Shown piece after piece: positions 17,120-26,287 of a DNA stretch of 64,000 nt. The notes under the pieces were generated by a model. That model did no database searches, was not told the origin of the DNA, and saw only the letters and a program-made list of their open reading frames with translations. Source of the stretch: Sphingomonas sp. NFR15 (lineage in GTDB: Bacteria > Pseudomonadota > Alphaproteobacteria > Sphingomonadales > Sphingomonadaceae); the NCBI RefSeq assembly GCF_900103265.1, contig NZ_FMWX01000001.1, forward strand, positions 687,753-751,752, given 5' to 3'. Numbering within the stretch: position 1 is the stretch's first letter; the number at the start of each line of letters is the position of its first letter. The position numbers and the translations under genes were made by a program.

Positions 17120-18112
17120 CTAGTTCGCCATTGCAGCGTGGCTGGCGGCGGTCATCGGTCCTCTTAGCTCACGCGGGAGGGCGAATTCCAGTGTCTCTTC
17201 AATCCCGTCGAGCTGGCTGACCTCGACCGGACCGATCCGGCGCAGCGCGGCGATGACGTCATCGACCAGCGCGTCGGGTGCGGAAGCGCCGGCGGTGAGG
17301 CCGACCGTCTCGACCCCGTCGAACCAGGCGGGATCGATCTCGCTGCCATCGGCGACGAGATAGCTCGGCAACCCTTCGTCGGCGCCGAGATCGCGAAGCC
17401 GGCTCGAATTGGAGCTGTTGGCGGCCCCGACCACGAGCAGCAGATCGGCGACGCGGCACAGATCGCGCACCGCGGTCTGGCGGTTTTGCGTGGCATAGCA
17501 GATTTCCGAGACGTCGGGGCCGATCAGATTGCGGAAGCGCGCCTTCAAGGCCGCGATGATCGAGCGCGTATCGTCGACGCTGAGCGTGGTCTGGGTGATG
17601 TACGCGATCTCGCCATCGTCGGGCAGATCGAGATCGGCCACCGCTGCCGCCGAGGATACGAGATGCACCGGCGCATCGACCTGGCCAACGGTGCCGACCA
17701 CCTCGGCATGTCCCTCATGCCCGATCAGCACCAGGGTACGGCCGGCGCTGGCATAGCGGCGCCCTTGCAGATGCACCTTGGTGACGAGCGGGCACGTCGC
17801 GTCGAGCACGGGCAGGCCGCGCGCCGCCGCTTCCTCCTCCACGGTGCGCGCGACGCCGTGCGCGCTGAACACCGTCATCGCACCAGCGGGCACTTCCGAC
17901 AATTCCTCCACGAACACCGCGCCCTTGCGGCGCAACGTATCGACGACATGTTTGTTGTGGACGATCTCATGCCGCACGTAGACAGGCGCGCCATAACGCT
18001 CGATCGCCCGCTCGACGATCTCGATCGCCCGCACCACACCCGCACAAAATCCGCGCGGGTTCGCCAAGATCACGCGCAAGGCGCCGTCCTTTCCGAATTC
18101 AACCACTCTCAT
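17120..18112 (-). CDS. ispH: 4-hydroxy-3-methylbut-2-enyl diphosphate reductase IspH
   Basis: 330 aa. The three Fe-S cysteines appear in RGFCAGV, DATCPLV and ICYATQNRQ, and SSNSSRL is the diphosphate-binding segment. IspH makes IPP and DMAPP in the last step of the MEP pathway. Its place beside hpnH ties isoprenoid supply to hopanoid synthesis. It appears to be the first gene of a two-gene ispH-hpnH unit, divergent from hpnM. Confidence 0.97.
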   Translation of the reverse strand: MRVVEFGKDGALRVILANPRGFCAGVVRAIEIVERAIERYGAPVYVRHEIVHNKHVVDTLRRKGAVFVEELSEVPAGAMTVFSAHGVARTVEEEAAARGLPVLDATCPLVTKVHLQGRRYASAGRTLVLIGHEGHAEVVGTVGQVDAPVHLVSSAAAVADLDLPDDGEIAYITQTTLSVDDTRSIIAALKARFRNLIGPDVSEICYATQNRQTAVRDLCRVADLLLVVGAANSSNSSRLRDLGADEGLPSYLVADGSEIDPAWFDGVETVGLTAGASAPDALVDDVIAALRRIGPVEVSQLDGIEETLEFALPRELRGPMTAASHAAMAN

Positions 18113-18258
18113 ACCGCGAGACGGGCGGTTCCAAACCCCGCATCGCTGCCCCTGTCCCGCTGCATATGCGAAGGCTTGGCCGAAAAATGAAGCGGAAAAA
18201 GGGCAAGCTATACCGGTCGGTACTGAAAGCCGGTCCTGTTCAGCCGCGCGTCAGGGCT

Positions 18259-18287
18259 TTGTGCTAATCGAATCCGGTTGGTATCGG
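18259..18287 (+). promoter_or_regulatory. Possible hpnM promoter
   Basis: TTGTGC (18259-18264) and TATCGG (18282-18287) are separated by 17 bp, about 45 bp before ATG 18332. The fit to the sigma-70 consensus is modest. Confidence 0.3.
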
Positions 18288-18331
18288 GCCGTTGCGTCCC
18301 TACCTGATGGCTCAACGTGATGGAGTGTTAC

Positions 18332-18931
18332 ATGATCCGCCTTTCCGGCCTGGCCGCCCTGCTACTCGTGGCGCCGGTCGCCGCCGCAGCGCAAACCGCC
18401 GATCCCGCCGGCGCCCCGGTCCAGGCGCTCAATGACGGACTGCTCGCGATTATGAAGGGCGGCAAGGCCGCCGGCGTATCGGGCCGTTCGGCGAAGATCG
18501 CGCCGGTGGTCGATCGCGCGTTCGACATCCCGCTGATGACGCGGCTATCGGTCGGCCCCGCGTGGACGACGACCGCGCCGGGCGACCAGTCCGCCCTGGT
18601 CGCCGCGATCCGCAAGCTGACGATCGCGCAATATGCCAGCAATTTCGATGGCTGGTCGGGCGAGAGCTTCAAGATCGCCCCGCAGGTGGAAACGCGCGGA
18701 ACCGACAAGCTGGTCCGCACCACCCTGGTCGCGCCGAAGGGCGATTCGACCGCGATCGCCTATCGCCTGCGCCAGAGCGGCGGACAGTGGAAGATCATCG
18801 ACGTCTTCTACCAGAATTCGGTCAGCCAGCTCGCGACGCGCCGGTCGGATTTCGCGGGCGTGCTCGCCAAGGGCGGCGCGAAGGCGCTGGTGACGCACCT
18901 CGACCAGCTTTCCGCCAAGGCGGCGAACTGA
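18332..18931 (+). CDS. hpnM: HpnM, MlaC-like periplasmic lipid carrier
   Basis: 199 aa. The signal peptide MIRLSGLAALLLVAPVAAAAQ ends at AQT. The mature part is a MlaC/toluene-tolerance Ttg2D-type domain, with FDIPLMTRLSVG near the start and QYASNFDGWSGESFKI mid-protein. MlaC proteins carry lipids across the periplasm; HpnM is the version linked to hopanoid loci. ATG 18332 is chosen over the in-frame GTG at 18317 because GGAG lies 6 nt upstream. mlaA follows after 5 nt. Confidence 0.9.
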   Translation: MIRLSGLAALLLVAPVAAAAQTADPAGAPVQALNDGLLAIMKGGKAAGVSGRSAKIAPVVDRAFDIPLMTRLSVGPAWTTTAPGDQSALVAAIRKLTIAQYASNFDGWSGESFKIAPQVETRGTDKLVRTTLVAPKGDSTAIAYRLRQSGGQWKIIDVFYQNSVSQLATRRSDFAGVLAKGGAKALVTHLDQLSAKAAN

Positions 18932-18936
18932 TCCGC

Positions 18937-19986
18937 ATGGGGTTTTTCGGGGGGGCGAGCGGACTGGCGCTCGCGGTAACGATCATGACGCCGCTCGCGG
19001 CGAGCGCCAGGCAACAGTCCGCGCCGGCCGGGGTGATGGCGCCCAAGCCGCTCTCGCCGTCCGCCGTGTCGCCGGCGGCGAAGGCGGTGCGGTCGCCGCA
19101 TTACAAGGGCGATCCGCTCGAGGGCCTCAACCGCGGGCTGTTCTCGATCCACACGTTTTTCGACCGCCTTCTCTTCCGCCCGGTCGCGATGGCGTACAAG
19201 GCGGTGGTTCCCAAGGTGATCCGCGGCGGCATACGCCATGTCTTCTCGAACATCGGCGAGCCGGTGGTGTTCGTGAACGACATGCTCCAGTTGAAGCCCA
19301 AGCGCGCGGTGCGAACGGCGGCGCGCTTCGCGATCAATTCGACGATCGGCATCGGCGGGCTGATCGACGTCGCCAAGACCAAGAAGTTCAAGCTGCCGCA
19401 CCATTGGAACGGCTTCGGCAATACGCTCGGGCGCTACGGCGTCGGGCCGGGGCCGTATCTGTTCCTGCCGTTCATCGGGCCGACCGATTTCCGCGATCTC
19501 GGCGGCGCGCCGGTCGATGGCGCGATGTTGCCGCTCGTGATCGGCGCACCGTTCGATCGGATCGAATATCAGGCCCCGCAGGGGGCGCTGGTCGGACTCG
19601 ATCTGCGCGCCGAGTCGGACGCGGACCTCAAGGCGCTGCTCGGCGGCGCGGTTGATCCCTACGCGACGCTGCGGTCGGCCTTTTTACAGACGCGCGCGGC
19701 AGAGGTATATGCCTTGCGCCACGGCCGTGACACGAACGCCAATCCGCTCGATGAGCCGCTGAACGATCCGGCCGGCGGCGGGGTGACGTCGTCGGAGTTG
19801 CGCGATCCCCTCATCGATCCGGCGGCACCCGCCGGGCAGCCCGCGCCGAGCGAGCAGACCGCCCCACCCTCGCCGGCGTTGAGCGATCCCTTGATCGATC
19901 CCGCCGCGCCACCGACCGCTCCGGACACCAAGCCGACCTCCCCGGAACTCGGCGATCCGCTGGCGGACCCAGCGGCCAAACCCTGA
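18937..19986 (+). CDS. mlaA: MlaA/VacJ-family outer-membrane lipid protein with repeat tail
   Basis: 349 aa. After a signal-like N-terminus, the MlaA core covers about residues 50-235, with GDPLEGLNRGLFSIH, FINSTIGIGGLIDVA-like sequence, and GPYLFLPFIGPTD. No lipobox cysteine is visible, unlike E. coli MlaA. The C-terminal about 75 residues are Pro/Ala-rich with a repeated unit LxDPLIDPAAP (three to four copies), probably an unfolded periplasmic tail. It pairs with hpnM just upstream, so the two may form a lipid or hopanoid shuttle. MlaA normally extracts phospholipid from the outer leaflet. Confidence 0.9.
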   Translation: MGFFGGASGLALAVTIMTPLAASARQQSAPAGVMAPKPLSPSAVSPAAKAVRSPHYKGDPLEGLNRGLFSIHTFFDRLLFRPVAMAYKAVVPKVIRGGIRHVFSNIGEPVVFVNDMLQLKPKRAVRTAARFAINSTIGIGGLIDVAKTKKFKLPHHWNGFGNTLGRYGVGPGPYLFLPFIGPTDFRDLGGAPVDGAMLPLVIGAPFDRIEYQAPQGALVGLDLRAESDADLKALLGGAVDPYATLRSAFLQTRAAEVYALRHGRDTNANPLDEPLNDPAGGGVTSSELRDPLIDPAAPAGQPAPSEQTAPPSPALSDPLIDPAAPPTAPDTKPTSPELGDPLADPAAKP

Positions 19987-20002
19987 GCAGACCGCCCTCT
20001 CC

Positions 20003-20026
20003 GGTCAGCGGATTACTCCGCTGACC
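20003..20026. terminator. Hairpin between convergent mlaA and hpnN
   Basis: GGTCAGCGGA and TCCGCTGACC form a perfect 10-bp stem with a TTAC loop, in the 41 nt between two convergent stops. There is no T-run on either side, so termination strength is uncertain. Confidence 0.6.
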
Positions 20027-20027
20027 G

Positions 20028-22625
20028 TCAGGCCTTCCGCCCCTTCCTTGGCGGCCCGAGCAAGGCCGGCTCGAAGATCAACGCGCAGACCAGGGTCCAC
20101 GCGAGCGAGATCATCAGGATCTTGCCCATGCTGGCGGTGCCGGGGTGGTGCGACAACCACAGGCTGCCGAACGCGCTGCCGGTGGCGAGCGCGCTGAACA
20201 GCACCGCGCGCGCGAGGCTGGATTGCAGCAGGTCGGTCGCGCCGCCGCGCCACGCCATCACGAAATAGATGTGGAAGGCGACGCCGACCCCGAACAGCAG
20301 CGGAAACGCGATGATGTTGGCGAAGTTGATCGGCTGGCCGATCAGCACGCAACTGCCGAGCGTGAGGAACCCGGACAGCACGACCGGCGCGAGCGTGAAC
20401 CCGACTTCACGAACATCCCGCAGCACGAGGAACAGCAGCCCGCTGATGAGCACCAGCGCGAGCACCCCCGCCTCGATGAACGCCCAGGCGATCGTTCCCG
20501 CCGCCTCCTGGGTCGCCACCGGCAGGCCGGAGGCGTCGGGCGCGACCGCGCGCACCGCGCTGGTGAAGCGGCGCAACACCGCATTGTCGTTGCTGTCGCC
20601 GCGCGGGAAGACCTGGATGAGCGCGCGTCCGTCCTTCGCGACCCAGTCGTTCGCGATCTCGGGCGGCAGGGTCGCGCGTGTGACCGGCTCGGCCTGCAGC
20701 GTCGCGCGGACCTGATCGAGCATCACGCCGAGCGGCGTCACCAGCACCTCGCGCGCGCGGGCGCGGATCGTCGGCGGTGCCGACGCGAGCCGCGCGAACA
20801 GGCCGGCGAGCCGGCGCGCGTCCTGCGCGGACGTGTCCGCCGACGCGCCGGCGACCGTGCGGAGTTGCCCGGCAGTCGCGTTGAGCGCGGCGGCATCCTC
20901 CGCATCCGATGGCGCCGGCGCCATGTCGAACGGGTTGATCGTGGCGTCCAGCAGCAGCGACGCATCCTGGAGCAGCGCGAGCTTCCCCGGCTGATCCTCG
21001 GGCACGAAACCGTCGACCGTCACCGCCTCGTCGACCTCGGGGAGTTTCGCCAACCGCGCCGCGAGTGTTTTCGCGGCATCGGCGTTGGGCGCGAGCAGGT
21101 TGATCGTGTTGGGTGTGCGCAGCGGATCGTGCATCAGATCGGCGAGCGCGCGCATCGCCGGGCCGTCGGGGTTGCGCAGATGCAGCGGGTTGAAGTCGAA
21201 GCGCACGAACGGCAGCAGCGCGATGCTGACCAGCATCGACAGCGCGAACGCCCAGAGCACCGCCTTGCGATGCGTGTGCAGCCAGCGATCGACCGGCGCT
21301 GCCTCGCGGAAACCCACCTCGCGGCGCGGCGCACCCGGCTTGAGCAAGGTGAGCAGCGCCGGCAGCAGCGTGATCGACAACAGCAGCGCGATCACCATGC
21401 CGATGCCGGCGATGATGCCCAATTCGGAGATGCCGATGTAATCGGTCGGCAGGAACGCGCCGAACCCGAGGAACACCGCCCCCGCCGCGAGCGCCAGCGG
21501 CGCGGACAAGGCGGTCGCGGCACGGCGCAGCGCCTCGGGCGTGGCATGGCCGTCGAGGCGCTCGGCGTTGAAGCGCACGCTGATCTGGATACCGAAATCC
21601 ACACCCAGCCCGACGAACAGCGGAATGAACGCGACCGAGATCAGGTTGAGCGTGTGAACCGCGAGCAGACCGGCGGCGGTGGTGATGACAAGGCCCGCGA
21701 TGATGGTGACGACGATTGCCGCGACGATCTTGGCCGATCGCGTCGCCAGCCACAGCGTCACCAGCATCGCCAGCGCCATGATGAGCCCGACGATGCCGAT
21801 ATTCTCTTCGAGCGTGGCGAACTCCTCGTCGGCGAGCGGAACCTCGCCTGTGGTCCGCACCGAGACGCCGTGCGCCCCGTCGAGCCCGAGTTTCGTCGCC
21901 TGCTGCTGGATCGCCGCGACGGCGTCCTCACCCGGCTGAAGCGCGCCGTAATCCAGCCGGGGCTGCGCGAGGATCAGGCGGCGGCGCGGCGGCGCCTGAT
22001 CGCCGCCGGACGACGCCATGAGTTCCTGCCACGAGAAAAAGGCGGGTCTGCCAGCGAGCGTGGCGTCGAGCGCATTACCGAGCGACCGCATCGGCCGGTC
22101 GAGGTCGGCGAGCTTGGCGGAGCCCTGCTCCACCCCGGTCAACGCGGTGCCGAAGGCGCCGGCGACGCCGCGCAAGGACGGATCGCGCGCGAGCGGCCCG
22201 AGCAACGGCTGCGCCTTGATGAGCGCGTCGGTCGCGGCCTTCACGTCGGCGAGCGAGCCGAACATCAGCCCCTGCTTGGCGAAATATGCGCCGCCGTCGG
22301 GGCGTTCGGCGCGGCGGAAATGCTTGCTGTCGGCGGCGAGCGCGTCGGTCAGCTTGGCGGCGGCCGCCTCGGCGAGTTCGGGCGTCTTGCCATCGACGAT
22401 GACGAGCAGCACGTCGGTCAGGTTCGGGAAGGCCGTCTCGACCGCCTTCTCGTTCTGCCGCCACGCCACCTTGGGCGAGATCAGCGCCGCCGTGTCGGTG
22501 GTCATCGAGAAGCCCGTCGCCGCGTAAGCGAGCGCGATACCGGCGAGCACCAGGCACGCCAGCGCGGCGAACACAGGCCGACGTACGCTGGCCGCGACCA
22601 GCCGCAGGATCAGGGCGGCGATCAA
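20028..22625 (-). CDS. hpnN: Hopanoid transporter HpnN (RND/MMPL family)
   Basis: 865 aa from TTG 22625, which overlaps the stop of the DUF2141 gene (TTGA). Two halves each have one helix, a large periplasmic domain, then five helices, the RND/MMPL plan. Recognisable pieces are GVDFGIQISVRFNAE in the first sterol-sensing-like block and GVGVAFHIYFVMA in the second. HpnN moves hopanoids from the inner to the outer membrane (shown in Rhodopseudomonas; structure from Burkholderia). The long upstream reading frame belongs to the neighbour and is not part of the protein. Confidence 0.94.
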   Translation of the reverse strand: MIAALILRLVAASVRRPVFAALACLVLAGIALAYAATGFSMTTDTAALISPKVAWRQNEKAVETAFPNLTDVLLVIVDGKTPELAEAAAAKLTDALAADSKHFRRAERPDGGAYFAKQGLMFGSLADVKAATDALIKAQPLLGPLARDPSLRGVAGAFGTALTGVEQGSAKLADLDRPMRSLGNALDATLAGRPAFFSWQELMASSGGDQAPPRRRLILAQPRLDYGALQPGEDAVAAIQQQATKLGLDGAHGVSVRTTGEVPLADEEFATLEENIGIVGLIMALAMLVTLWLATRSAKIVAAIVVTIIAGLVITTAAGLLAVHTLNLISVAFIPLFVGLGVDFGIQISVRFNAERLDGHATPEALRRAATALSAPLALAAGAVFLGFGAFLPTDYIGISELGIIAGIGMVIALLLSITLLPALLTLLKPGAPRREVGFREAAPVDRWLHTHRKAVLWAFALSMLVSIALLPFVRFDFNPLHLRNPDGPAMRALADLMHDPLRTPNTINLLAPNADAAKTLAARLAKLPEVDEAVTVDGFVPEDQPGKLALLQDASLLLDATINPFDMAPAPSDAEDAAALNATAGQLRTVAGASADTSAQDARRLAGLFARLASAPPTIRARAREVLVTPLGVMLDQVRATLQAEPVTRATLPPEIANDWVAKDGRALIQVFPRGDSNDNAVLRRFTSAVRAVAPDASGLPVATQEAAGTIAWAFIEAGVLALVLISGLLFLVLRDVREVGFTLAPVVLSGFLTLGSCVLIGQPINFANIIAFPLLFGVGVAFHIYFVMAWRGGATDLLQSSLARAVLFSALATGSAFGSLWLSHHPGTASMGKILMISLAWTLVCALIFEPALLGPPRKGRKA

Positions 22626-23083
22626 CGCTTCGCGTCGCCGCCGAGGAAATAGCGCAGGTTCAACCTGATCGTCTGCTCGCCGCCGGTCGTATCGAACATC
22701 GCATCGCTCCATTTCGGCGGACCGAGCTTGATCCGCGCATCGTTCGAAAAGCCGACGCCTTCCTTCGGGATGCCGAACAACGCCTGATCGACCTTGCCGT
22801 TGCCATTCTCATCCAGAAAAGCCTGCACCGCGTAACGCCCCGGCGGCAGTCCGGCGAGCGACACCGTCGTGATGCCGACGCGCGCGGGCGCATCGGCGGA
22901 AATCGGGCAATCCTTGAGGAACTGCGCCTGCGTACAGACGTCGATATGCACGCGGCCCTTGGCGGAGCGGACATTGCCGATCTCGACATGCAATGTGCCC
23001 GTGCCGGTCGATCCACCCGCCAGCGCGGGTGCGGCGATCATCCCCAAGGCCGCCAGAGCGACCTTCCCGAAACCCAACGTCAC
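22622..23083 (-). CDS. Secreted DUF2141 protein upstream of hpnN
   Basis: About 153 aa from GTG 23083; TTG 23089 is an alternative, with AGG just upstream. A signal peptide (VTLGFGKVALAALGMIAAPALA) is followed by a beta-rich DUF2141 domain. This includes VHIDVCTQAQF, LPPGRYAVQAFLDENGNGKVD (a Ca-binding-like DxNxNxKxD turn) and GIPKEGVGFSND. Function is unknown; it is periplasmic or outer-membrane-facing. Its stop overlaps the hpnN start, so the two are co-expressed. Confidence 0.85.
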   Translation of the reverse strand: MTLGFGKVALAALGMIAAPALAGGSTGTGTLHVEIGNVRSAKGRVHIDVCTQAQFLKDCPISADAPARVGITTVSLAGLPPGRYAVQAFLDENGNGKVDQALFGIPKEGVGFSNDARIKLGPPKWSDAMFDTTGGEQTIRLNLRYFLGGDAKR

Positions 23084-23324
23084 GTTCAATCCTGTTCCAT
23101 CGTCCGCGATTAAGCGCACGCCTTTCGCCCCCGCGCGATGAATGCGGCGTGTATCGCGCGGCTGGCGGAGGTCCAGCATTTTCGGTCCGTTCTGACGAGA
23201 ACGCACCGGCTATTCGCGCGGAAGGTCGGACGCTCGACACGCCCCCGGCCAGCAAAAAGCTGCGGCGGATTAAGGGTTACCTCACTTTTTTTTGGTTGGG
23301 TGGACGCAACTTGGGGAGATACCA
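23084..23324. other. Intergenic region before the NRPS operon
   Basis: 241 bp between the divergent DUF2141 gene and the NRPS operon. It contains a small dyad GTTCT-GACG-AGAAC (23189-23202), a T-run at 23284-23293 and the ribosome binding site GGGGAG before ATG 23325. Promoters for both directions should be here, but I see no clear consensus. Confidence 0.5.
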
Positions 23325-25067
23325 ATGCTCGACCTGCCGGCGACGGAGACCCTGTCGCGCCCTATCCGCCTCCGAATCGGAGAGATCGCGCGTGGCGCTG
23401 GTGCCGCCGTGGCGATCGAGTCGCCGGGCGGATCGCTGAGCTATGCGGCGCTCGATGCGCGCGCCGCCGCGCTCGCCGGTGCGCTCGCGTCGCGCGGCGT
23501 GACGCCCGGCGCGACCGTCGCGGTGTGCCTGCCGCGCTCGGCCGAGCAGATCGTCGCCTTGCTCGCGGTGTGGTATGCGGGCGCCGCGTATCTGCCGCTC
23601 GATCCGGCCTGGCCCGAAGCGCGGCTCGCCGCGTTCGTGGCGCGCGCCGGCTGTGCGGCGGTGATCGCGCCGCGCGGCGCCGCGATCGGCACCGTCACGC
23701 CTGACAATACCGGCGACGCCGTTTCGACTGAAGCGAGCGATCTCGCCTATGTCATCTTCACCTCGGGTTCGAGCGGCGAACCGAAGGCGGTCGAGGTCGG
23801 GCACGACAATCTCGCCGCGCTGGTCGATTGGCATCTGGGAGCCTTCGCGGTCGGGGCAGGCACGCGCAGCGCGCACCTCGCCGGGCTGGGGTTCGACGCG
23901 GCGGCGTGGGAAATATGGCCGACGCTCGCGGCGGGTGGCACGCTCTGCCTTCCCGATGACGCGGTACGGCTCGATCCGCGCGCGCTCCTCGACTGGCTGG
24001 TGCGCGAACGTGTCGAGGTCGCCTTCGCGCCGACCGCCCTCGCCGAACCGCTCGCGACGATGGACTGGCCGGCGGACGCAGCGCTTCGCGTGCTACTGAC
24101 GGGCGCGGACAAGTTGACGGTGCGGCCGAAACCCGGCCAGCCGTTCACGTTCGTCAACAATTACGGCCCGACCGAATGCACCGTGGTCGCCACCTCGGGC
24201 GCGGTCGCGGCGGAAGGGATCGGCCTGCCCTCGATCGGCGCGGCGATCCCCGGCACGACGATCCATCTGCTCGATCCCGCCGGCGACGCGGTGACGCCCG
24301 GCGCGCCCGGCGAAATCCACATCGGCGGCGCGCAGGTCGCGCGCGGTTACCGCGGCGATCCGGCACTGACCGCGGCGCGCTTCGTCACGCATCCGCGGTA
24401 CGGCCGGCTGTATCGCACCGGCGATCTCGCGCTGCGGCTGGAGGACGGCGACTACGCATTCCTCGGTCGCGTCGACGGACAGGTGAAGGTGCGCGGCCAC
24501 CGCATCGAACCCGCCGAAATCGCCGCCGCCCTCCATCGCCTCCCCGAGATCGCTGCCAGCCACGTCCTCGTTCGCGACGGCGAACTGGTCGCCTATGTCA
24601 CGTTGAACGGCGAGGTGACGGCGGGCGCGCTGCGCGCCGCGCTCGGCGAGGCATTGCCGGACTATATGGTGCCGACGCATTTCGCCCGGCTCGACACGAT
24701 GCCGCTCACCGCGAACGGCAAGATCGACGTGCGCGCGCTACCGGACCCGGCCAGCGCCGCCCTGACCGAAAGCACCGGCGCGCGCGCGCCCCAAACGCCG
24801 ACCGAGCTTCGGCTGTTCGAAATCGTCGGCGACGTGCTCGGGCACCGCGACTTCGGCGTCGATGACGACTTCTTCCTGCTCGGCGGGCACTCGCTGCTCG
24901 GCACGCAGGTCATCATCCGCGCGCGCGACGCCTTCGGCATCGATCTGTCCCTATTCCATCTGTTCGAGGCGGCGACCGTCGCCAAGCTGGCCGACGTCGT
25001 CGAGACGCTTATCTTCGCGAAGATCGCGGCGATGAGCGACGAGGACATCGAGAGGCTGTCGGCATAA
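23325..25067 (+). CDS. NRPS A-PCP didomain protein (predicted Leu-type loading)
   Basis: 580 aa. The adenylation domain covers about residues 15-490. Core A3 is FTSGSSGEPKA (from residue 144), A4 is GFDAAAWEIWP with Asp191, A5 is NNYGPTE (from 278), A8 is GRVDGQVKVRGHRIEP, and A10 is LTANGKID. A PCP follows with LGGHSLL and its pantetheine Ser523. Aligning by eye to the ten-residue code gives D-A-W-A-L-G-N-V-V-K, one position from the known leucine code DAWFLGNVVK. A free-standing A-PCP next to a P450 is the classic layout for beta-hydroxylating a tethered amino acid. ATG 23325 follows GGGGAG; the stop overlaps the P450 start (TAATG). Confidence 0.92.
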   Translation: MLDLPATETLSRPIRLRIGEIARGAGAAVAIESPGGSLSYAALDARAAALAGALASRGVTPGATVAVCLPRSAEQIVALLAVWYAGAAYLPLDPAWPEARLAAFVARAGCAAVIAPRGAAIGTVTPDNTGDAVSTEASDLAYVIFTSGSSGEPKAVEVGHDNLAALVDWHLGAFAVGAGTRSAHLAGLGFDAAAWEIWPTLAAGGTLCLPDDAVRLDPRALLDWLVRERVEVAFAPTALAEPLATMDWPADAALRVLLTGADKLTVRPKPGQPFTFVNNYGPTECTVVATSGAVAAEGIGLPSIGAAIPGTTIHLLDPAGDAVTPGAPGEIHIGGAQVARGYRGDPALTAARFVTHPRYGRLYRTGDLALRLEDGDYAFLGRVDGQVKVRGHRIEPAEIAAALHRLPEIAASHVLVRDGELVAYVTLNGEVTAGALRAALGEALPDYMVPTHFARLDTMPLTANGKIDVRALPDPASAALTESTGARAPQTPTELRLFEIVGDVLGHRDFGVDDDFFLLGGHSLLGTQVIIRARDAFGIDLSLFHLFEAATVAKLADVVETLIFAKIAAMSDEDIERLSA

Positions 25068-26287
25068 TGGCGACGCGCCCGGTTTCCGATCCGTCGCTCA
25101 GCCTGTTCCGGCTGCTCGACCCCACGGTCCTTGCCGATCCCTATCCGCTGTACGCGCGGCTGCGGAGCGAAGACCCGGTCTATTGGGATCCGTATCTGCA
25201 TAGCTGGGTGGTGACACGCTACCGCGACGTGCACGCGGTGCTGCACAAATTCTCGGCGGATCGTACCCCCTCGCCCGATCTGATGCGGTCGCTCGGCCTC
25301 GGTTCGATCGAGCCGATCGCGGCGGTGATGGTCAAGCAGATGCTGTTCCTCGATCCGCCCAACCACACGATCCTGCGCAAGCTCTGCTCGACCGCATTCA
25401 CCCCGCGCCGCGTGGAGGCGCTGGAGGATCGCGTCGTGTCGGTCGCCAACCGGCTGATCGACGCGGCGCTCGCGCGCGGTGAGATGGACGTGATGGCCGA
25501 TTTCGCCGAGCCCTTCCCCTCGATCGTCTTCGCGCATCTGATGGGGGTGCCAGAGGCGGATCACGCGCAGCTCAAATCCTGGTCGGCCGATTACGCGCAG
25601 ATGCTCGGCAATTTCTCGCACAACCCGGACGGCATCGCGAGGGTGCTGAAGAGCACCGCCGACATGATCGCCTATTTCCAGCACGCTATCCACAGCGGCT
25701 CGCTCAAGGACGGCCTCGTCAAATCGCTGGTCGAAGCCGAGATCGACGGCCAAAAACTGACCGAGGAAGAGGTGATCGCCAATGCCATCGTGACGATGGT
25801 GGGCGGACAGGAAACCACCACCAACCTGATCGGCAGCGGGCTGCTGACGCTGTTGCGCCAGCCCGAAAAGTTCGCCGAGTTGCGCGACCGGCCCGACATC
25901 ATCGAAACCGCGATCGAGGAACTGCTGCGCTACGAAAGCCCGTCGCAGCACACGTCGCGGATCGCGACCGAGGACACCGTGATGGGCGGCAAGCTCATCA
26001 AGAAGGGCACGCCGGTGATGGCGGTCATGGCCGCCGCCAACCGCGACCCCGAGCGCTTCGCCGATCCCGACGCGCTCGATTTCGAGCGCAAGGACAATCG
26101 CCACATGGCGTTCGGCTGGGCGGCGCATTTCTGCTTCGGCGCGCCGCTCGCGCGGATGGAGGGGCGTATCGCGTTCCGCCTGCTGCTCGACCGGCTCAAG
26201 AATCTCTCGCTGTCCGAGCAGACGTTCGAATGGCGCGAGAACCTCGGCCTGCGCGGCCTCAAGGCTTTACAGGTGACATTCGGATGA
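25067..26287 (+). CDS. Cytochrome P450 of the NRPS operon
   Basis: 406 aa, a soluble bacterial class I P450. The I-helix oxygen motif is GGQETTT (246-252), the K-helix ExxR is EELLR, and the heme loop FGWAAHFCFGAPLAR carries the Cys356 ligand. In the heme loop Ala stands where most families have Gly, a tolerated change. It overlaps the A-PCP gene by 1 nt and the NRPS by 4 nt, so it surely acts in this pathway. By analogy with NovI- and NikQ-type enzymes it may hydroxylate the PCP-bound amino acid. No ferredoxin or reductase gene lies in the operon. Confidence 0.93.
   Translation: MATRPVSDPSLSLFRLLDPTVLADPYPLYARLRSEDPVYWDPYLHSWVVTRYRDVHAVLHKFSADRTPSPDLMRSLGLGSIEPIAAVMVKQMLFLDPPNHTILRKLCSTAFTPRRVEALEDRVVSVANRLIDAALARGEMDVMADFAEPFPSIVFAHLMGVPEADHAQLKSWSADYAQMLGNFSHNPDGIARVLKSTADMIAYFQHAIHSGSLKDGLVKSLVEAEIDGQKLTEEEVIANAIVTMVGGQETTTNLIGSGLLTLLRQPEKFAELRDRPDIIETAIEELLRYESPSQHTSRIATEDTVMGGKLIKKGTPVMAVMAAANRDPERFADPDALDFERKDNRHMAFGWAAHFCFGAPLARMEGRIAFRLLLDRLKNLSLSEQTFEWRENLGLRGLKALQVTFG

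Noticed and set aside
20145..22652. An 835-aa plus-strand frame opposite hpnN
   Set aside because: Low-complexity Arg/Gln/His composition; shadow of the RND transporter.
23189..23202. GTTCTGACGAGAAC as a LexA box before the NRPS operon
   Set aside because: Alphaproteobacterial LexA boxes are direct repeats (GTTC-N7-GTTC); this is an inverted repeat with different spacing.
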